From Cytidiella melzeri (Eukaryota; Basidiomycota; Agaricomycetes; Polyporales; Irpicaceae), in NCBI GenBank assembly GCA_022592445.1, contig JABYQR010000350.1, forward strand, positions 1 through 45,330: a DNA stretch of 45,330 bases. The letters run 5' to 3'. Position 1 is the stretch's first letter, and each line of letters opens with the position of its first letter. The notes beneath the pieces are model-generated. The model was not told the origin of the DNA. It did not search any database and saw only the letters and a list, made by a program, of their open reading frames with translations. Shown here piece by piece: positions 43,169 to 45,330 of the stretch. Both the position numbers and the translations under genes were made by a program.

Positions 43169-43854
43169 TGTAGCACAGTGCTCTCACCAGCTATCAGACT
43201 TTATACAAGTTGTCTAGCCCAGTAAAGACTAAGTTAGCATTTGTACTACCAGCTATATAGTACAAGAGGGGGTGGCTTACCTAGCCCAGTAAAGACCAAG
43301 AGGTCGAGATGGGGGGCTAGGAGCGTACATGTAGCAGTATATATAGACTTCAGGGACCTGCGCACAGACCATGTTGAGGGCAGGCTTTGCAAGAAGCCGT
43401 GTGAACGAAGAACAAAAGAACTACCTAAAGGAGAACAATAGCTATTGTCTAGACCTTGCCAAGAACTCTACCCGTGAGAGAATCTATCTAAAAGGAGACC
43501 AACTATTGTATTCCATTCCCACACCTGTGAGAACATCCTTCCATAAAGAGAACAATAAGGAAAGAACAATAAGGAGTCCATGTGGACAGTATCTATGACG
43601 TCAAACCCTAGCTATGGGCTGAGCCATGTGCTTGTAGCCATGTGGTCTTACTTAAGCTAAGTCACATGCCAGTGTGACGTAGTAGCAAGTAATGTGACCG
43701 TGTGGAGCGTCTAAGCCACGTGATACGGGCGCTTAATAGACGTGCAAAGGAGTTTGTGCAGAGAAGGTTGCAACTGAGCTGCAGCCCGGAGTTTTACAGA
43801 TAAAAACAAGAGGTAAATTGCGAAAATTAAGGGCTAGTCAGGCCATCCATGACA
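43169..43854 (-). repeat. 3' LTR of the Gypsy element
   Basis: On the minus strand it begins TGTCATGGATGG at 43854 right after the polypurine tract, and plausibly ends ...GTGCTACA at 43169, giving TG...CA ends and ~686 bp. A TATA-like TCTATATATAC on the minus strand lies at about 43337-43347. Within it CTAGCCCAGTAAAGACTAAG (about 43215) and a one-base variant (about 43282) form a direct repeat 67 bases apart, and AGAACAATAAGG-like words are duplicated near 43556-43573. Confidence 0.6.
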
Positions 43855-43857
43855 TTA

Positions 43858-43870
43858 CCCCCCTCCTAAA
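43858..43870 (-). promoter_or_regulatory. Polypurine tract (plus-strand primer) of the Gypsy element
   Basis: The minus strand reads AGGAGGGGGG immediately before the LTR start. This is the expected site and composition for priming second-strand DNA synthesis. Confidence 0.75.
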
Positions 43871-44019
43871 ATCGAGCGTCCTCGCGAAGCATCACTGTGC
43901 TGTGGTGATAGAGGTCTTCTACCCGTCTACAGGGATTCAGCAGAATTGCCCCGATTGTCTAGTCAGAAGGATGCTAGGAAGTTTCTCCCCTTCTGGTGTC
44001 GTTGACCCGACGTTACCCG

Positions 44020-45330
44020 TCAGTGTGATGTTCTTGAGATATCCAGACCGATGTGTTTGCCTTCATCCCAGCTAAGATCGTATGTAGATGGATAGATCGT
44101 GCGAAGGAAAGCGGGGTCGGTCTGGGTATTGAATTCCCGAAAGTGCGAGCGGAGATCCGCGAAGAGTGAAGCTTTGATGACCCGGGGCGCTCCGGGGTTT
44201 GCTTTGTAGAAATCGTCAATCGCTTCTTGACTATTCTCAAGGTTTTCTACTGGTTCCCAGCTATTGTGTCCGTCTGAATACCCTTCCCATTTGACTAGGA
44301 ATTGTAGCTTCTTCCATCGTCCGTGTAGCCTGCTGTCTAGCACTTTCTCGACGACGTACTGCTCTTCTCCTTCTATGACGATGGGATCAGGAGGTGGAGG
44401 TACGTCTTTGCCGTTGTCGTGCCAGGGACTTAGACGATTGATGTGGAAGACGGGGTGGATTCGGAGATAGTTGGGTAGATCGAGTTTGTAATCGAGATTG
44501 CCAATGCGTTCAATGACCTTGTATGGGCCGAGTTGTCGAGGACCGAGTTTAGGGGTAGCCTGGTGGATCTGGACGTTCTTAGCGTTTAGCCAGACCATGT
44601 CCCCTACTTGGAAGACGCGTGGAGAACGCTTCTCAGACTCGTAAAGTTGCTTCATCTTTTCTTTGCTTAGACGAAGAGCTGCTTCGGTCTCTTTGCGTAC
44701 TCGAGCCATATTGTCAAGGCGCTCATCGAGTGATGGGATATTGCTTCGCTTGCCGACTGGTATAGTGAAGTCGGGGCGATATCCGTAGATGACTTCAAAC
44801 GGTGTTTGTGAATTACCCGCATGTACTCGCGAGTTGAGTGCAAACTCAGCCGCCGGCAGATGATCGACCCAGTCGTCTTGTCGTTGCTGACAGAATAGAC
44901 GCAGGTACTGTTCGATATCCTGGTTTTTGCGTTCGACTTTGCCATTTCCTTGCGGATGATAGGCAGTCGTAAAACCAGTCTCTATGCCTAAGCGGTGATA
45001 GAGCGCACGCATGAAGCGCGCTGCAAACTGGGGTCCTCGGTCAGAGAACACCTTCTTGGGAATGCCGTGAAGTCGGAATACTTCTTTGTAGTGTAGATCG
45101 GCAATCCCCTCAGCGTTAACCCTAGTGGTAGTAGGGATGATGTGCGTTTGATCGGAGTAGTGGTCAACGTAGACCGCGATCGAATCGAATCCCTTAGAGG
45201 GTGGCAGCTGAGTGATGAGATCTACACCGATGTGTTCCCAAGGTCCGGCCGGAGTTTCCTGAGGCTGTAGTACTGCTTTAGGATGTGGAGCTGATTTGTA
45301 ACGCTGACAGCGATCACAGCCTAGTACCGT
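44020..45330 (-). CDS. Gypsy polyprotein, integrase and chromodomain (partial, 5' end outside)
   Basis: Open for 437 codons from the window edge to the stop at 44020. Residue numbers are from the edge. CDRC near residue 5 is the end of the HHCC zinc-binding domain. The catalytic core follows: GVDLI (D37), SDRGPQF (D97) and NGKVERKNQD (E133), with 35 residues between the last Asp and the Glu, as in D,D-35-E integrases. Next is the GPY/F module (KLGPRQLGPYKVI), then FHINRLSPWH. A chromodomain spans about 324-376 (YVVEKVLDSR, LQFLVKWEGY, NSWEPVENL, IDDFY), with aromatic cage positions Y, W and W present. Chromodomains steer insertion toward heterochromatin in this lineage. No stop or frameshift is seen, so this copy may be young. 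Confidence 0.93.
   Translation of the reverse strand, partial: TVLGCDRCQRYKSAPHPKAVLQPQETPAGPWEHIGVDLITQLPPSKGFDSIAVYVDHYSDQTHIIPTTTRVNAEGIADLHYKEVFRLHGIPKKVFSDRGPQFAARFMRALYHRLGIETGFTTAYHPQGNGKVERKNQDIEQYLRLFCQQRQDDWVDHLPAAEFALNSRVHAGNSQTPFEVIYGYRPDFTIPVGKRSNIPSLDERLDNMARVRKETEAALRLSKEKMKQLYESEKRSPRVFQVGDMVWLNAKNVQIHQATPKLGPRQLGPYKVIERIGNLDYKLDLPNYLRIHPVFHINRLSPWHDNGKDVPPPPDPIVIEGEEQYVVEKVLDSRLHGRWKKLQFLVKWEGYSDGHNSWEPVENLENSQEAIDDFYKANPGAPRVIKASLFADLRSHFREFNTQTDPAFLRTIYPSTYDLSWDEGKHIGLDISRTSH

Larger units (their letters stand above)
43169..45330 (-). mobile_element. Ty3/Gypsy chromovirus-type LTR retrotransposon, 3' part (runs off the window)
   Basis: On the minus strand the order is integrase, chromodomain, polypurine tract, LTR, which is the 3' end of a Ty3/Gypsy element. 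Gag, protease, reverse transcriptase, RNase H and the 5' LTR would lie beyond 45330. The visible coding part is intact. The far LTR end at 43169 is tentative because the second LTR is not available for comparison. Confidence 0.88.

Overview
The window looks like nuclear DNA of a basidiomycete fungus, most likely an Agaricomycete. Its genes are cut by many short introns (about 42-62 nt, nearly all GT...AG) and include very small exons. The conserved proteins are fungal or pan-eukaryotic, and the transposons are a Tad1-like LINE and a chromodomain Ty3/Gypsy element. No rRNA, tRNA, CRISPR array or bacterial operon was seen. All names rest on reading motifs by eye; no database search was possible.

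Layout. 1-12.1 kb is gene-poor. It holds a ~65-bp-arm inverted repeat (1.7 kb), a decayed AGC-type kinase-like gene (2.5-4.8 kb, +), an LTR-like low-complexity tract (6.1-6.8 kb), a degraded unknown gene on the minus strand (7.5-8.1 kb), an 11-monomer tandem array (8.4-10.5 kb) and a small predicted secreted protein (11.6-12.1 kb, +).

12.4-30.7 kb is the gene-dense core: glutamate decarboxylase (-, 7 exons, 550 aa) divergent from the DNA polymerase delta B-subunit (+, 5 exons, 553 aa); an uncertain minus-strand ORF; a secreted GPI-anchored-type cupredoxin (+, 6 exons, 231 aa); a HID1-family trafficking protein (+, 14 exons, 925 aa); an MFS anion/allantoate-permease-like transporter (-, 9 exons, 514 aa) followed by a rotted second copy; and a Rad57/XRCC3-like RecA-family recombination protein (-, 3 exons, 501 aa). 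For these genes (all except the uncertain ORF and the rotted copy) exon joins were checked for phase and give whole open frames. They are unrelated housekeeping or secreted functions, not a cluster.

30.95-45.33 kb is a retrotransposon island, all on the minus strand. A Tad1-like LINE ends in a 31-nt poly(A) tract about 260 bp upstream of the RAD57-like start codon. Its gag-like ORF1 is split by a 1,741-bp inserted element with 6-bp inverted ends, near-perfect 5-bp target duplications, its own TATA box and a Cys-rich 175-aa ORF. Upstream of ORF1 lies a further decayed ORF that may belong to the LINE. Next to it is the 3' part of a chromodomain Ty3/Gypsy element (LTR, polypurine tract, integrase), running off the window edge. 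The LINE is dead: several in-frame TGA codons, frameshifts, and RT and endonuclease catalytic Asp codons changed to Asn in a CpG-to-CpA pattern.

The best candidates for something undescribed are the element nested in LINE ORF1 and the tandem array at 8.4-10.5 kb, whose monomer spacings are all multiples of 6.
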